Source: Candidatus Nitrosopumilus sp. (GTDB lineage: Archaea > Thermoproteota > Nitrososphaeria > Nitrososphaerales > Nitrosopumilaceae). From it: a DNA stretch of 64,000 bases. The notes under the pieces were generated by a model. It saw only the letters and a list, made by a program, of their open reading frames with translations, ran no database searches and was not told the DNA's origin. The DNA lies in the NCBI GenBank assembly GCA_003331425.1, contig QOOS01000002.1:110743-174742 (forward strand), read 5' to 3'. The position numbers were made by a program, and so were the translations under genes. Shown one piece after another: positions 52,441 to 60,426 of this stretch (position 1 is its first letter; every line of letters begins with the position of its first letter).

Positions 52441-53862
52441 ATGATCGCTAAGTTAGCATTTGGTCTAAAATTTTTGGATAAGTTTATTACGGCTTTATAT
52501 CGATTTTTAGTCGTGACTAAAGCAGTATTAATGACCGTTTTACTGGCAGGACTTATTGTTATTAGTACAAGTGGACCTGCATGGGCTGCACAATTAGACA
52601 CTACACTTAATCCAAATAATGCTGAATCTCCATTTAAAATGAGTTATCTCAAAACTATCTTTATTGAATATCCAAATGGTGGTGATTTGTTTGACGCTTT
52701 AGGTGGAACTCAATGGAAAACTGAGGGAACTGCTGATGCAACAAACCCTGGAGTTCAAAGATTAATGATGGAACTTAACGAAGGGATTCAACAAGATGGA
52801 AGTCAAGCAAGAGTTTCTGACTTAAACGTATTATATGAATTTCAATTAACTGGTAGAAATCTACAAACTTCTATTGATTACCGTGTAATTTTAGAGGGAA
52901 CTATTACTGATTATATTATTACAGAAGATTCTCAAAAAAAATTAGTTGATTTAGGATGGAGAGGTTTAACCACTACATCTTCTATTGTAATTGATGGTGT
53001 AGAAATCAATATTCCTTTAGAAACTTTGAAAACTGAAGAACCAATCCTTTACAATACTTTTGTAAATACTGAAGCTGAATCTGTTTTGAATAGAGAATTA
53101 ATTAACGCTCATTTTATTGTAGAACAACCATTAACTAATTGGCATTTCTTATTTGATCCAACTGGAATCAATGCCGATGCAAATACATTTGGATTAGATG
53201 AATCAATCCAAGGCTTTGTTGTTTCAAGTTGGACTATGGGTGAAAGTAGTATTAGAGAAGGTAGACAAGTTGAACGTGTCTTTGAAGCAGAAGTAATGGC
53301 TGATGAGACTTACATTGTAAGAAGTGTTCAATCTACTGACACTGCAAACTTATCTTCAATTGGATTTGGTGCTTTAGATGTTTTAGATGGTGTTGAAATT
53401 ATTGGTGTAACTCCAACTCCTCCTGAGGACTATATGACAACATCCACTGGTGGTTTCCCTGTAATGATTATTTATGGAATGGCTGGTTTGGCTGCAGCTG
53501 CAGGTATTGGATTTTTCTTTATCAGTAGCAGATCAATGAAAAATCAAGCTCAAGGACAACAAGGTATTGATCCAAGTAATCTTGTTGGATATCAAACAAG
53601 TGCATCATCTGGTGGTTATCAAACCAATAGAGGTGAGGCTCAATTGAAATCTGATACTGATTATAATCAAACAAGAAGTGTTTATGAGGAATCTGCAGAG
53701 ACGGCACATCAAGAACCTGAACCAACTCCTGAAACACCAACCCCTGAAGATTCTGCAAAACCAAAACCTACACTTCCAAAAGGATTTGAAGAAAAACAAG
53801 ATGAACCTAAAGAAGAAACAAAAAGTAAATCTTCAAGAGGAACATTACCAAAAGGTTTCTGA
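52441..53862 (+). CDS. Type I membrane protein with cytoplasmic TLPKGF tail
   Basis: 473 residues, family not recognised. Signal peptide to about residue 50 (TVLLAGLIVISTSGPAWAA), exported domain to about 337 with no cysteines, membrane helix about 338-362 (VMIIYGMAGLAAAAGIGFFF), then a 110-residue cytoplasmic tail: Gln/Gly/Ser-rich, acidic EPEPTPETPTPED, KPKPTLPKGFEEK and the end SSRGTLPKGF. The last ten residues are identical to the protein at 11820-12734, and part of the tail coding sequence is identical over 29 bases to that gene. Codon bias suggests high expression. Role unknown. Confidence 0.85.
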   Translation: MIAKLAFGLKFLDKFITALYRFLVVTKAVLMTVLLAGLIVISTSGPAWAAQLDTTLNPNNAESPFKMSYLKTIFIEYPNGGDLFDALGGTQWKTEGTADATNPGVQRLMMELNEGIQQDGSQARVSDLNVLYEFQLTGRNLQTSIDYRVILEGTITDYIITEDSQKKLVDLGWRGLTTTSSIVIDGVEINIPLETLKTEEPILYNTFVNTEAESVLNRELINAHFIVEQPLTNWHFLFDPTGINADANTFGLDESIQGFVVSSWTMGESSIREGRQVERVFEAEVMADETYIVRSVQSTDTANLSSIGFGALDVLDGVEIIGVTPTPPEDYMTTSTGGFPVMIIYGMAGLAAAAGIGFFFISSRSMKNQAQGQQGIDPSNLVGYQTSASSGGYQTNRGEAQLKSDTDYNQTRSVYEESAETAHQEPEPTPETPTPEDSAKPKPTLPKGFEEKQDEPKEETKSKSSRGTLPKGF

Positions 53863-54025
53863 TACTTTCATAGTTTTTATAAAATTTATTATATTTTTAC
53901 AATAAAGTATATTCTTAGAAATTTATTTCAAATTTTGTAATCTAATCTGGATGTTTATCTAATGTAAAACTGTAAAATAATTATAATTTTTGAAATACTT
54001 GTGATTTAATTTTAAAATAAAATAA

Positions 54026-54309
54026 TGTGTGCTGGGAGTAACCCTCCTTCTGTTTTCACGATATTTCGCTTTGCAGCCTACCTGAACCTGGTACAGGAAC
54101 CTATGGTTCTGTTTGGCTTTGCTCCATGTGGGTCGTCTTTTTCATTCCTTTTATGGAAATCTCAGGCTTTCGCCATCACTGTGCGCCATATTGGATTTTT
54201 TTCTGCATCGTTGCCAACCATCTCTGATTATCTATCTCCAGATCACATTTCCTGTATGGAGGGAGGAGTTTCCTCTGCCGTAGCAGCGTTTCGTGCTCCA
54301 GCTCACACC
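54026..54309 (-). ncRNA. rnpB: RNase P RNA
   Basis: The universal cores are present: GAGGAAACTCCTCCC (54261-54275) and ACAGAAGGAGGGTTACTCC (54035-54053) on the minus strand, forming the P4 helix. The ends TGTGAGCTGG and CCAGCACACA pair as P1 with one mismatch. About 284 bases, archaeal size. It catalyses 5' maturation of tRNA. Lies 28 bases downstream of the methyltransferase gene on the same strand. Ends are approximate. Confidence 0.92.
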
Positions 54310-54337
54310 AGAGTATTTTTTTAATATGATTTGAATA

Positions 54338-54967
54338 TTACTTTAGAGGTTTTGTGCCTATGATGAACAATGTACCCATTTCTCTTTTCCATTTTTCATT
54401 CCCTTTCAAATCTTTGATTTGTTTTGTTTGAACTGAAAATCCTGCATTTTTGAAAAATTCTTTCCACTCTTTTTTTGAATGTAAGTGCATTTGAATTTTC
54501 ATCATATTTGCCCACTTTACTGTATCTTTATTTTCTGTATAGAAATCTGTTCCACAAAAAAATTGTCCTCCTGGTTTTAATAATTTGTAAATTTTTTTAA
54601 TTGCTTTTTCCATTGAATCTGAATAATAAATTGACTCCATTGCAAAAACAAAATCAAATTTTCCAGTATATTTCCATGACTCTACATCTGTATGAATAAA
54701 ATTCTCTTTATTGTTTTTAATTTTTTTATTTGCTTGAGTAATCATTTTTTTACTTTTGTCTATTCCTACAGCCTTTTTACATGTGGAAATTTCTGTAACA
54801 TATCTGATTACCCATCCGTTTCCACATCCTACATCCAAAAAAGTAAATGGTTGATCAAATGAAATTTTATTCAAAAATTTTAAAACATTTCCTCCGTGCC
54901 CTTTTTCCATAGATTCTGCTTTTCCATTAATTGCCCATTCGTCAAATTTTTTACTAATCTTATCCAT
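54338..54967 (-). CDS. SAM-dependent methyltransferase
   Basis: 209 residues, class I. FTFLDVGCGNGWVIRYV near 35-52 is motif I, FDFVFAMESIYYSDSMEKA near 104-122 is motif IV with the LKPGGQFF signature after it. Substrate unknown; the start-to-motif spacing is compatible with a small-molecule or UbiE-like enzyme. Upstream of rnpB. Confidence 0.85.
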   Translation of the reverse strand: MDKISKKFDEWAINGKAESMEKGHGGNVLKFLNKISFDQPFTFLDVGCGNGWVIRYVTEISTCKKAVGIDKSKKMITQANKKIKNNKENFIHTDVESWKYTGKFDFVFAMESIYYSDSMEKAIKKIYKLLKPGGQFFCGTDFYTENKDTVKWANMMKIQMHLHSKKEWKEFFKNAGFSVQTKQIKDLKGNEKWKREMGTLFIIGTKPLK

Positions 54968-55055
54968 GTTTGATTTAATTTTTTAATTCAATTATAACTT
55001 TTTTTGCACTGATGATTTATTCGAACAAATTCTACGTTCTGTTTATAACTAATTT

Positions 55056-55295
55056 TTGTTCAGTAATTTTGAAAAGAAATTGCCTGATGAATCATGTAGA
55101 AATTGTGGAGGAAATTTGATTGAAGCAAAAAAATGTTCCCATTGCTTCAAAAATGTAGTAATGATCTGCAAATGTTGCTCTACAATGACTACTGAGCAAT
55201 TTCATTCGTTATGTATGTCCAAGCCAATAGACCATACCGTATCTGTGCCTAAAATCATGCCTAGCATCTATTTACCATTAGTTGCTACGGCATGA
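55056..55295 (+). CDS. Small zinc-ribbon protein
   Basis: 79 residues, TTG start at 55056. CRNCGGN at 14-20, CSHC at 27-30 and CKCC at 39-42 give six clustered cysteines, likely two zinc sites. The C-terminal half is hydrophobic without charged anchors (VPKIMPSIYLPLVATA). Convergent with the geranylgeranyl reductase gene. Confidence 0.7.
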   Translation: MFSNFEKKLPDESCRNCGGNLIEAKKCSHCFKNVVMICKCCSTMTTEQFHSLCMSKPIDHTVSVPKIMPSIYLPLVATA

Positions 55296-55302
55296 TTTTT
55301 TT

Positions 55303-56517
55303 CTACTGTTTTGATTTAACCAAATTGAATAATTGTCTGACTGCTAATTTGGGGTGACTCATAGCTAATTTTACCATATTTGATAAACCAAAATCTGCTT
55401 TAATGAAATCCAAAAATTCTTCAGTTTTTAGCTCTTTTATTATGTCTAATTCTTTATCCCATTCTTCATCTGATAACTTAATCCATCTATCTTGAACCTT
55501 ACCTGCTGAATTAATTTTTGACTCAATGGCGTTTCTCCAATTTTCCTCATATGGATAAAGTGCCTTCTCATCTGTTTTTTCATTTTTAATTGCTTTTGCT
55601 GCAACTTCTCCTGCAACTCTGCCAAATTTTATTGCGTATCTGATTCCTTCTAAAACTAATGGGTTGGCTTGACCTGCAGTATCTCCCACCAATATCAAAT
55701 TATTATAAACTGTCTTTCTAGATAATCCGTCATTTGGAATTAATCCATAATGAAATTCTATTGGTGTGATTTTTCCTAATTTTTTTATCGGCCCTAATTT
55801 TTTTTCTATAATTTCTTTTAGTCTTTGAGTTGGATCTATATCTGATTCTGGTTTTCCTACACCTACTCCAATTCTAACAATATTGTTTCCAAGTGGAAAA
55901 ATCCATGCATAACCTGCAGGTGTATACTCTTGTCCTACCATTAACCACCATGTATCTGGGTCTATGTTTTCAACTTCAGCTTCGTATTCTGCTCCTGCTC
56001 CAAATCTTTCCCATTGTGTTACATATCCCATTGTTTTTGAAATAGTTGATGTAAAACCTGTAGCATCAATTACAACTTTGGAATTAAATGTAATTTTTTC
56101 TTCTGCTCTTGTTCCTTTTACTCCTATGATATTTTGTTCTTCATCTTTAATCACATCATTAATGTTAGTTTTTACAAAAATGTCTACTCCTAATTTTTTT
56201 GCTTCTTCAGATAACCATCGATAAGTTTTTCTTACATCTAAGACTGCTGCTGTAGGAATCGAATCACTAATTGTTACTTCATTATTTGGTGATGCAAAGG
56301 AGAAGTTTTTAATTGGATGATAACAATTTTCAGGAATTTCAAATTCTTTAATGCTTTTAATCCATGTGACTCCACTTGTTCTAACTGTCTCCGCAATTGA
56401 ATTTTCTTTTTCAATTAATGCTACTTTAATTCCATTTTTTGCTGCAGCAAATGCTGCAGATGAACCTGCAGGACCACCCCCCACCACAACTAAATCATAA
56501 TTATATTCTTCAGACAA
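55303..56517 (-). CDS. Geranylgeranyl reductase-family flavoprotein
   Basis: 404 residues. FAD loop DLVVVGGGPAGSSAAFAAAKNGIKVALIEKE at residues 8-38, RVTYRWLSEEAKKLGVD and GDTAGQANPLVLEGIRYAIKFGRVAGE near 285-310 (the GD and phosphate-binding part). In archaea this family saturates the isoprenoid chains of membrane ether lipids; a role on menaquinone side chains is an alternative. ATG at 56517. Confidence 0.9.
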   Translation of the reverse strand: MSEEYNYDLVVVGGGPAGSSAAFAAAKNGIKVALIEKENSIAETVRTSGVTWIKSIKEFEIPENCYHPIKNFSFASPNNEVTISDSIPTAAVLDVRKTYRWLSEEAKKLGVDIFVKTNINDVIKDEEQNIIGVKGTRAEEKITFNSKVVIDATGFTSTISKTMGYVTQWERFGAGAEYEAEVENIDPDTWWLMVGQEYTPAGYAWIFPLGNNIVRIGVGVGKPESDIDPTQRLKEIIEKKLGPIKKLGKITPIEFHYGLIPNDGLSRKTVYNNLILVGDTAGQANPLVLEGIRYAIKFGRVAGEVAAKAIKNEKTDEKALYPYEENWRNAIESKINSAGKVQDRWIKLSDEEWDKELDIIKELKTEEFLDFIKADFGLSNMVKLAMSHPKLAVRQLFNLVKSKQ

Positions 56518-56568
56518 TTAAAATCAATAATTATTATCTAGGATATATTTTTGAGGATATTGAATTTA

Positions 56569-56778
56569 CTATTGTTTTAAGACTGGTTCGCCAGTTGAGT
56601 CATTTTCTCTTTCAATATCAAATGTTTCCATATGTGCTGGATCTCTGTGCATGTAACTGTGTGTCTCTCCTCTTATGTTTCTACAAAATTTTGAATGAAT
56701 TGTTTTTTGAACCTCCAAAGTTGTCTCATTTTCATGAAATAGTCTTTTTCCACACTCAACACATCTAAATTCAGGCAT
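56569..56778 (-). CDS. Zinc-binding small protein
   Basis: 69 residues from ATG 56778: MPEFRCVECGKRLFHENETTLE, then CRNIRGETHSYMHRDPAH. A CxxC knuckle plus C and three His residues suggests a zinc site. It precedes the reductase gene by 51 bases on the same strand. Confidence 0.65.
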   Translation of the reverse strand: MPEFRCVECGKRLFHENETTLEVQKTIHSKFCRNIRGETHSYMHRDPAHMETFDIERENDSTGEPVLKQ

Positions 56779-56801
56779 AAAATATCTCAATCGTAAATCT
56801 A

Positions 56802-56874
56802 TTTAGATGTTTCATAATTCTTTTGTGAGTAATTTTTCAACTTTATTTATTGATCCTAAACTTTAGATGTTTCA
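56802..56874. repeat. Short direct repeat, 13 bases, 60 bases apart
   Basis: TTTAGATGTTTCA occurs at 56802-56814 and 56862-56874, exactly 60 bases apart, in the 113-base gap between the zinc protein gene and the 38-residue gene. Could be a binding site pair for a regulator. Confidence 0.3.
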
Positions 56875-56891
56875 ATATTTTTTTCTAATTT

Positions 56892-57008
56892 ATGTCCGAA
56901 TTTGATCTGACTTCTTTCATAATGTGGAGTGGTATAACTGGAATTACAATGTTAGTTTTTGCTTTCTCTTATAGGAAGTATCAGAAAAAAAATAATTTAC
57001 CTGCCTAA
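56892..57008 (+). CDS. Small single-span membrane protein
   Basis: 38 residues from ATG 56892: MSEFDLTSF, hydrophobic helix IMWSGITGITMLVFAFSY, basic tail RKYQKKNNLPA. Convergent with the HIBADH-like gene (2-base gap). Family not recognised. Confidence 0.5.
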   Translation: MSEFDLTSFIMWSGITGITMLVFAFSYRKYQKKNNLPA

Positions 57009-57010
57009 TT

Positions 57011-57883
57011 CTAGGAACTATTGATTTTTTTAATATATTCTATAATTCCTGTATAATCACAATCTCCTAATCCTTCATTAATTGCATTTTTGTATACCTC
57101 TTCGGCTTTAATTATCATTGGTAATTCAACTCCTAATTTTTTAGATGTGTTAATCATGGTCGTGATATCTTTTTTCAAATTTGATAATGTGAAAGTTGCA
57201 TCATAATTTCCTTCAATCATTTTGAATGCTTTGTTTTCACTCATGCCAGTTTTGAAATATGTTGAATTTAGAACTTCTAAAAAGATTTTTGGATCAACTT
57301 TTGATTTTTCTACTAATGTGATTCCTTCTGATAGCGATAATGCTAACATTGTAATTTGTAAATTCATGGCTAATTTGATTGAATTTGCTGTACCTTGTTC
57401 TCCTAGAAAGAATACTTTGTTAGCAATTTTTTCAAAAATTGTTCTACATTGTTCATAACTATTTTTTGGACCTGATGCCATCATTACTAATTTACCTGTA
57501 ATTGCAACATTTGGCCCTCCCATTACTGGGATTTCTAATTTCTGAATTTGTTTTTGTTTAAAATTATCTGCAATTTCTTTTGATTCTGTTGGTTCAATTG
57601 TACTCATATCTGCAACGATTAATTTTTTATTTTTGGACTCTATGATCCCTTCCTTTCCAAATGAGACTTCTTTTACTGCAACTGCATCTTTTACAATGAT
57701 GATGATTAATTCAGAATTATCTGCTACTAATTTTGGTGAATTCATTACTATTGCACCATTTTTTTCAACTTTTGATACTTTTTCTTTAGTTCTATTGTAT
57801 ACTGATACCTGAAAACCCAAATTCAATAGATTTAGTGCAACTGCTTCTCCTAACATTCCTACTCCTATTATTCCAATTTTCAT
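57011..57883 (-). CDS. 3-hydroxyisobutyrate dehydrogenase-family oxidoreductase
   Basis: 290 residues. NAD(P) loop KIGIIGVGMLGEAVALNL at 2-19, VPVMGGP-like IPVMGGPNVAITGKLVMMASG near 118-138 and the catalytic lysine in GTANSIKLAMNLQ near 164-176. Substrate is uncertain: hydroxyisobutyrate, succinic semialdehyde/glyoxylate reduction or tartronate. A succinic-semialdehyde-type role would touch autotrophic carbon metabolism, but nothing nearby supports it. Confidence 0.88.
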   Translation of the reverse strand: MKIGIIGVGMLGEAVALNLLNLGFQVSVYNRTKEKVSKVEKNGAIVMNSPKLVADNSELIIIIVKDAVAVKEVSFGKEGIIESKNKKLIVADMSTIEPTESKEIADNFKQKQIQKLEIPVMGGPNVAITGKLVMMASGPKNSYEQCRTIFEKIANKVFFLGEQGTANSIKLAMNLQITMLALSLSEGITLVEKSKVDPKIFLEVLNSTYFKTGMSENKAFKMIEGNYDATFTLSNLKKDITTMINTSKKLGVELPMIIKAEEVYKNAINEGLGDCDYTGIIEYIKKINSS

Positions 57884-57904
57884 TTTACACTCCTTGAATT
57901 TCTA

Positions 57905-58291
57905 TTAATGTCGTTCTTCATTTTGAATTTCCCATTCTGCATTCCCAAATCGTGATACTGCAAATTCTAATTGACCTACTGTTTTATCTCCTTTTTTGAC
58001 TTTAGCAAAATCAAATTTTTTCATTTTAAACACTTTTTCTTTTGGCTTATACCCTCCTTCAATTATTTTGATTTTGAATTTTTTACTAGCTTTTATGATG
58101 AGTTTTCTTGCAATTTGCACATCTCCTATCCATGAGAACATTTCAAATTCCCCAAAATTTTTTGTTGTTACTGTATATCCGTATAATCTAGCTTCTAGTT
58201 TGCCTTTGTGTGTTTTTGACTGCTCATTTAACCAGTTAATAATCTCCTCACCGTGACCTTTTTGAACTCCAAATGTTTCAGAATTTCCCAT
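57905..58291 (-). CDS. Hypothetical protein
   Basis: 128 residues, alpha/beta composition, basic. Segments GHGEEIINWLNEQSKTHKG and AVSRFGNAEWEIQNEERH; one cysteine-free core. I do not recognise it. Immediately upstream of the HIBADH-like gene (21 bases), likely the same transcript. Confidence 0.65.
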   Translation of the reverse strand: MGNSETFGVQKGHGEEIINWLNEQSKTHKGKLEARLYGYTVTTKNFGEFEMFSWIGDVQIARKLIIKASKKFKIKIIEGGYKPKEKVFKMKKFDFAKVKKGDKTVGQLEFAVSRFGNAEWEIQNEERH

Positions 58292-58372
58292 ACTCTCATT
58301 TCTAATTACAATGTATTAATATCATTTTCAAACCACTGTTAAACTAAAATATTCATTAATCTCTGGAATTAC

Positions 58373-58741
58373 ATGCTTACAGTTGATTGTGCTGATGTAA
58401 CTTCAATTCAAAATGAATTAGTTGTTTATGTGGCAGATAAAGTAGAAGCAATTCCAACTTTAAAAAATCATCAATTCACATTGTCTACTTTGGATGATGA
58501 AATAATTGATGTTGAATTAGTAATTTCAGCTATAAAGGAATATTTTGATTTTATTAATGAAGGTTCAAATTTTGCTGTAATTTCCAATAAAGAAATAATT
58601 CACATCAAATCTGTAACTGGTCAAGTATTACAACGGGAATCTGAACCTCAACAATCTCAACTCTTTTCATGTACTCATTGTGGGTTTGTTACTCAATACC
58701 AAGTTGAACTTAATGTTCATATGAGAATGCATTATCTCTAA
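58373..58741 (+). CDS. Protein with C-terminal C2H2 zinc finger
   Basis: 122 residues from ATG 58373. A mixed alpha/beta N-terminal part (about 1-95) precedes a complete C2H2 finger FSCTHCGFVTQYQVELNVHMRMHYL (C-x2-C-x12-H-x3-H) at the very end. ATG 26 bases after a TAAAAT box, leaderless. C2H2 fingers are rare in archaea; role as a DNA-binding regulator is inferred. Confidence 0.75.
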   Translation: MLTVDCADVTSIQNELVVYVADKVEAIPTLKNHQFTLSTLDDEIIDVELVISAIKEYFDFINEGSNFAVISNKEIIHIKSVTGQVLQRESEPQQSQLFSCTHCGFVTQYQVELNVHMRMHYL

Positions 58742-58795
58742 TTTTTTGTTGATTTTTAACATGATCTTTATAAGCAATTATTTTAGCTATTCATT

Positions 58796-58993
58796 GTGAA
58801 AAAATCCTCAAATTCTAATGCCACAAAAGTCTACTGTGAAAAATGTGATTTGGTATTAAATTCACGTGAAAAATTTCTTAAACATCTAGAAACTCATTCA
58901 TCAACAATTCCTTGTGATGTTTGTCCTATTGACACTGTAATCGAGAAATTTGTTAATTTACTTAAAAGAAAATCTTCTCAAAATCTCAAATAG
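58796..58993 (+). CDS. Small C2H2 zinc-finger protein
   Basis: 65 residues from GTG 58796. Finger YCEKCDLVLNSREKFLKHLETH (C-x2-C-x12-H-x3-H) near residues 13-34, followed by CDVC and a helical tail. Follows the previous C2H2 gene by 54 bases and shares its finger pattern, so the two could be paralogous or work as a pair. Confidence 0.75.
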   Translation: MKKSSNSNATKVYCEKCDLVLNSREKFLKHLETHSSTIPCDVCPIDTVIEKFVNLLKRKSSQNLK

Positions 58994-59025
58994 GTTTTTT
59001 TAACTCATTCAAATTTCAATAATTG

Positions 59026-59706
59026 ATGAAGAAAAAAGGTCCTATTTTAGGAATAATTATTATTTCTATAATTGCTGGAATTGCAGCATTAGCATCTTCA
59101 TCTGATAATGAATCAAACTCGTTTGAGCAATATGATGTTGATATGAGTAGAACTCATGGTAGTATTTCCACAGCTTTAGGCTCCCCTGTACTGGGTAATC
59201 CTGATGCTCCTATTACAATAGTCGAATTTGGTGATTATCAGTGTCATCAATGTCATAATTGGTTTGTAAATACTAAACCTATGATCATGAGAGATTATAT
59301 TGAAACTGGAAAAGCAAATTTAGTTTTTGTTGATTTTGCATTCTTAGGTAGGGATTCACCAAAAGCAGCTCAGGCAACTTATTGTGCTGATGATCAAAAT
59401 ATGTATTGGCAATATCATGGTACTTTGTATACTTCACAAGAATCTAAAATTGATAATGGTTGGGCAAATACTGAAAGATTGAAGGCTTTTGCTTTTAGTT
59501 TGAATCTTGATATGGAATTATTTAATGAATGTCTTGATTCTGATAAATATTCCAAACGTGTACAATACAATTCACAACAAGCAAGAGATAATGGTGTTAA
59601 TGGAACACCTGGATTTTTTATAGTAGGTCCTGATTATAATCAAAAACAAATAGGTGGAGCTCAACCATTTTCTGTATTCAAATCAGTTTTGGATTCTATG
59701 GTATAA
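59026..59706 (+). CDS. DsbA-like thiol-disulfide oxidoreductase, membrane-anchored
   Basis: 226 residues. Signal anchor about 5-25 (GPILGIIIISIIAGIAALAS), then a thioredoxin-like DsbA domain with ITIVEFGDYQCHQCHNWF: the active CHQC near residues 73-76. Cis-Pro region is VNGTPGFFIVG near 185-195. Works outside the cytoplasmic membrane on disulfides. ATG 59026 preferred over TTG 59023. Directly followed by a membrane protein gene with no gap. Confidence 0.9.
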   Translation: MKKKGPILGIIIISIIAGIAALASSSDNESNSFEQYDVDMSRTHGSISTALGSPVLGNPDAPITIVEFGDYQCHQCHNWFVNTKPMIMRDYIETGKANLVFVDFAFLGRDSPKAAQATYCADDQNMYWQYHGTLYTSQESKIDNGWANTERLKAFAFSLNLDMELFNECLDSDKYSKRVQYNSQQARDNGVNGTPGFFIVGPDYNQKQIGGAQPFSVFKSVLDSMV

Positions 59707-60186
59707 ATGATAAATATTTTAAAATTAATTTTTTCTGATTTTAAATTCATTTTACTGTCATTGATAATTTTCTCATCTTTGATGTTCACTTTGCTATTTA
59801 TTTCTGAATTTATTTTCTTTGAACCTTTTTTTGTAACTCATATCCCACCTGGAAGTGAATTTGGATTTGTCCTAATTACAATTCTTTCTATGTTATCTGC
59901 ATTAGTAATTCCTATGAATCTATTTAGAATTACTCATCTCAAAAATTCGAAACAAAAGATGGGAGGAAGTATTTTGGGTTCAATTGTGGGTTCAATTGCA
60001 GGTGCATGTAGTTGTGGTCCCATTGGATTTGCAGTAATCTCTACATTTGGTTCAATTGGAGCTACTACCACTGCATTTCTTACAAATTATGAAATTCCAA
60101 TTAGAATAATTGCTATTACAATCCTTGTTATCACTTATTTTACAACGATCAAATCCTTAAAAACAGAATGTAAAGTGAATTTTTAG
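59707..60186 (+). CDS. Four-helix membrane protein with CSC motif
   Basis: 159 residues, four helices (about 12-34, 55-75, 95-115, 125-147). A conserved-looking loop GSIAGACSCGPIGFAVISTFGS holds Cys-x-Cys. It abuts the DsbA gene (stop at 59706, ATG at 59707), so the two form one unit; the CSC could be the membrane electron relay that re-oxidises or feeds the DsbA-like protein. That role is inference. No known family recognised. Confidence 0.65.
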   Translation: MINILKLIFSDFKFILLSLIIFSSLMFTLLFISEFIFFEPFFVTHIPPGSEFGFVLITILSMLSALVIPMNLFRITHLKNSKQKMGGSILGSIVGSIAGACSCGPIGFAVISTFGSIGATTTAFLTNYEIPIRIIAITILVITYFTTIKSLKTECKVNF

Positions 60187-60265
60187 TTCTGATGGATTGA
60201 AAATTACCAATTAGACAAATTTTTACAACCCTAGATTCTATCATCTAGTCTAATTACTCTTAATT

Positions 60266-60343
60266 GTGACGATAATTTATGTTCCAATTCGACCAAGCAG
60301 ACGAGACTCAGATCTCGACGAAATAGAAGATTCTGAAGACTAA
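60266..60343 (+). CDS. Possible acidic-tailed micro-ORF
   Basis: 25 residues from GTG 60266: TIIYVPIRPSRRDSDLDEIEDSED, basic middle and acidic end. Composition looks coding (no random stop-like bias, hydrophobic then charged), but length makes this weak. The rest of 60187-60426 shows no other gene; it contains the promoter region of the archaeosortase gene. Confidence 0.3.
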   Translation: MTIIYVPIRPSRRDSDLDEIEDSED

Positions 60344-60426
60344 TTTTCTATTCCTATTTTATCTTAAAATCTCTTTAATTTCTCCTTGCGTTCAGATTTT
60401 TATTTGCCATTTTTAGTTTGGTTTGT

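Noticed and set aside
54025..54324. Open frame on the plus strand across the RNase P region
   Set aside because: The sequence is the antisense of the RNase P RNA core; composition follows the RNA, not a protein, so the open frame is spurious.
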